Source: Gemmatimonadota bacterium
Lineage (GTDB): Bacteria > Gemmatimonadota > Gemmatimonadetes > Gemmatimonadales > Gemmatimonadaceae
NCBI GenBank assembly: GCA_021298835.1
Contig: JAJTHG010000006.1
Span: 1 to 50,250 of the forward strand
Length of the DNA stretch: 50,250 nt
Direction of reading: 5' to 3'
Below, in pieces: positions 49,446-50,250 of the stretch; position 1 is the stretch's first letter; each line of letters begins with the position of its first letter. The translations under genes and the position numbers were made by a program. The notes under the pieces were generated by a model. It was given only the letters and a program-made list of their open reading frames with translations. It was not told the DNA's origin and made no database searches.

Positions 49446-50250
49446 TCGGTGACCGGTCCGAGCCGGGGCCGATCGCCTCGCCGCAGCGCCCGAGCGGGAA
49501 GTGGCGCGCCGAGGCGGCTCGCAGCACCGACGCATCACTGGCGCGGCGCCGACGGCGGGACCGGCTGATGACCGCCGTGCTCGCCGCCGGGGCCGTCCTG
49601 ACGATGCTGCCACTGGTGCTGGTGCTCGGCTACCTGTCGTGGAAGGGCCTGCCGGGACTCCGGCCCACCCTGTTCCTCGAGCTGCCGGTGCCCGTCGGCG
49701 AACCGGGCGGCGGCCTCGCCAACGCCTTCGCAGGCAGCGCCCTGCTCGTCGTCATGGCGCTCGGGCTCGGGCTGCCCGTCGGCCTGCTGGCGGGGCTGCA
49801 CCTGGCCGAACGGCCCGGCACGCGGCTCTCGGTGACCGTGCGCTACGTCGCCGACGTGCTCAACGGGACGCCAAGCATCGTGATCGGCATCGCCGCCTGG
49901 GCGGCGGTCGTGCGCCCGATGCAGCGGTTCTCGGCCCTTGCGGGGGCGGCGGCGCTGGCCACGATCCTGCTGCCGCTGATCGCGCGCACCACGGAGGAGA
50001 TGGTGCGCATCATGCCGCCGTCGCTGCGCGAGGCGGCGCTGGCGCTGGGATACACCGAGTGGCGGACGGCCCTGCGGGTCATCGGCCCCGCCGCGCTTCC
50101 CGGGATCACCACCGGCGTCGTGGTGGCGATCGCGCGCATCGCGGGCGAGACGGCACCGCTGCTGTTCACGGCTTTCGGCAACCCGTTCTGGTCGCTTGCC
50201 CCCACCGAACCGATTGCCGCCGTCCCCCTGCAGGTGTACACATACGCCCT
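49442..50250 (+). CDS. pstA: phosphate ABC transporter permease PstA (partial at right edge)
   Basis: At least 269 residues, open at the window end. Starts at GTG 49442 (V-I-G-D-R-S), with an N-terminal Arg-rich segment, then MTAVLAAGAVLTMLPLVLVLGYL (first membrane helix), NGTPSIVIGIAAW, the coupling loop REAALALGYTEWRTALRVIGPAALPG and IARIAGETAPLLFTAFG, characteristic of PstA. pstB and phoU, which normally follow, would lie past the edge. Confidence 0.93.
   Translation, partial: MIGDRSEPGPIASPQRPSGKWRAEAARSTDASLARRRRRDRLMTAVLAAGAVLTMLPLVLVLGYLSWKGLPGLRPTLFLELPVPVGEPGGGLANAFAGSALLVVMALGLGLPVGLLAGLHLAERPGTRLSVTVRYVADVLNGTPSIVIGIAAWAAVVRPMQRFSALAGAAALATILLPLIARTTEEMVRIMPPSLREAALALGYTEWRTALRVIGPAALPGITTGVVVAIARIAGETAPLLFTAFGNPFWSLAPTEPIAAVPLQVYTYA

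Noticed and set aside
1..50250. CRISPR array, insertion sequence, prophage or integrase
   Set aside because: No regularly spaced repeats, transposase, integrase or phage-type gene was recognised on either strand, and the single tRNA has no repeated end nearby.

Overview
This is a GC-rich (well above two thirds G+C by eye) stretch of bacterial chromosome with dense genes, many GTG starts and at least fifteen 4-base ATGA/GTGA overlaps. The gene content fits a Gram-negative, probably Gemmatimonadota, bacterium: TonB-dependent receptor with a carboxypeptidase-like N-domain, many lipoproteins, a porin-like barrel, DUF2490, a Thermus-type isocitrate dehydrogenase, and several promoters with the -10 box only 6-8 bases before the start codon. 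The phylum is inferred, not proven. No IS element, phage, CRISPR array or rRNA was seen; there is one tRNA-Lys(UUU).

Layout. 155-7492 (minus): ECF sigma, zinc-finger anti-sigma, outer-membrane barrel, cupredoxin protein, CACHE-HAMP protein with a kinase-like domain that lacks the catalytic residues, then an Ig/cupredoxin/CHRD lipoprotein. 7667-10306: secreted GH13 amylase facing a DUF2490 protein. 10376-13492 (plus): icd-purE-purK. 13495-16182 (minus): NhaR-like regulator; membrane protein, winged-helix regulator and uppS. 16183-16467: AT-richer gap. 16468-18776 (plus): holB, moaC, lytic transglycosylase, overlapping tail-to-tail with mltD (minus). 20362-22970: unknown protein, PAP2 phosphatase, glycosyltransferase, tRNA-Lys. 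23305-29335: Hsp20, then a minus-strand translation/secretion block (ffh, rpsP, rimM, trmD, rplS, rnhB, VKOR) interrupted by a plus-strand helical-repeat protein. 29409-38579: lon, metalloprotease lipoprotein, prepilin peptidase, SpoU-type methyltransferase, M48 protease, thiD, purine phosphorylase, adenosine deaminase and a small unknown protein.

38680-50250 (plus) is a phosphate-response locus: uridine kinase, PhoB- and PhoR-like proteins, STAS protein, TonB-dependent receptor, parallel-repeat lipoprotein, small lipoprotein, pstS, pstC and pstA (cut by the window edge). Three sets of 11-bp-spaced repeats of the type nnGTKAC lie before the STAS, receptor and lipoprotein genes and look like this lineage's Pho boxes.

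The strongest leads are the catalytically dead kinase receptor and the sigma/anti-sigma/barrel/cupredoxin run around it, the proposed Pho boxes and the outer-membrane genes they would control, a hairpin that buries the ribosome binding site of hsp20, and the leaderless promoter architecture.
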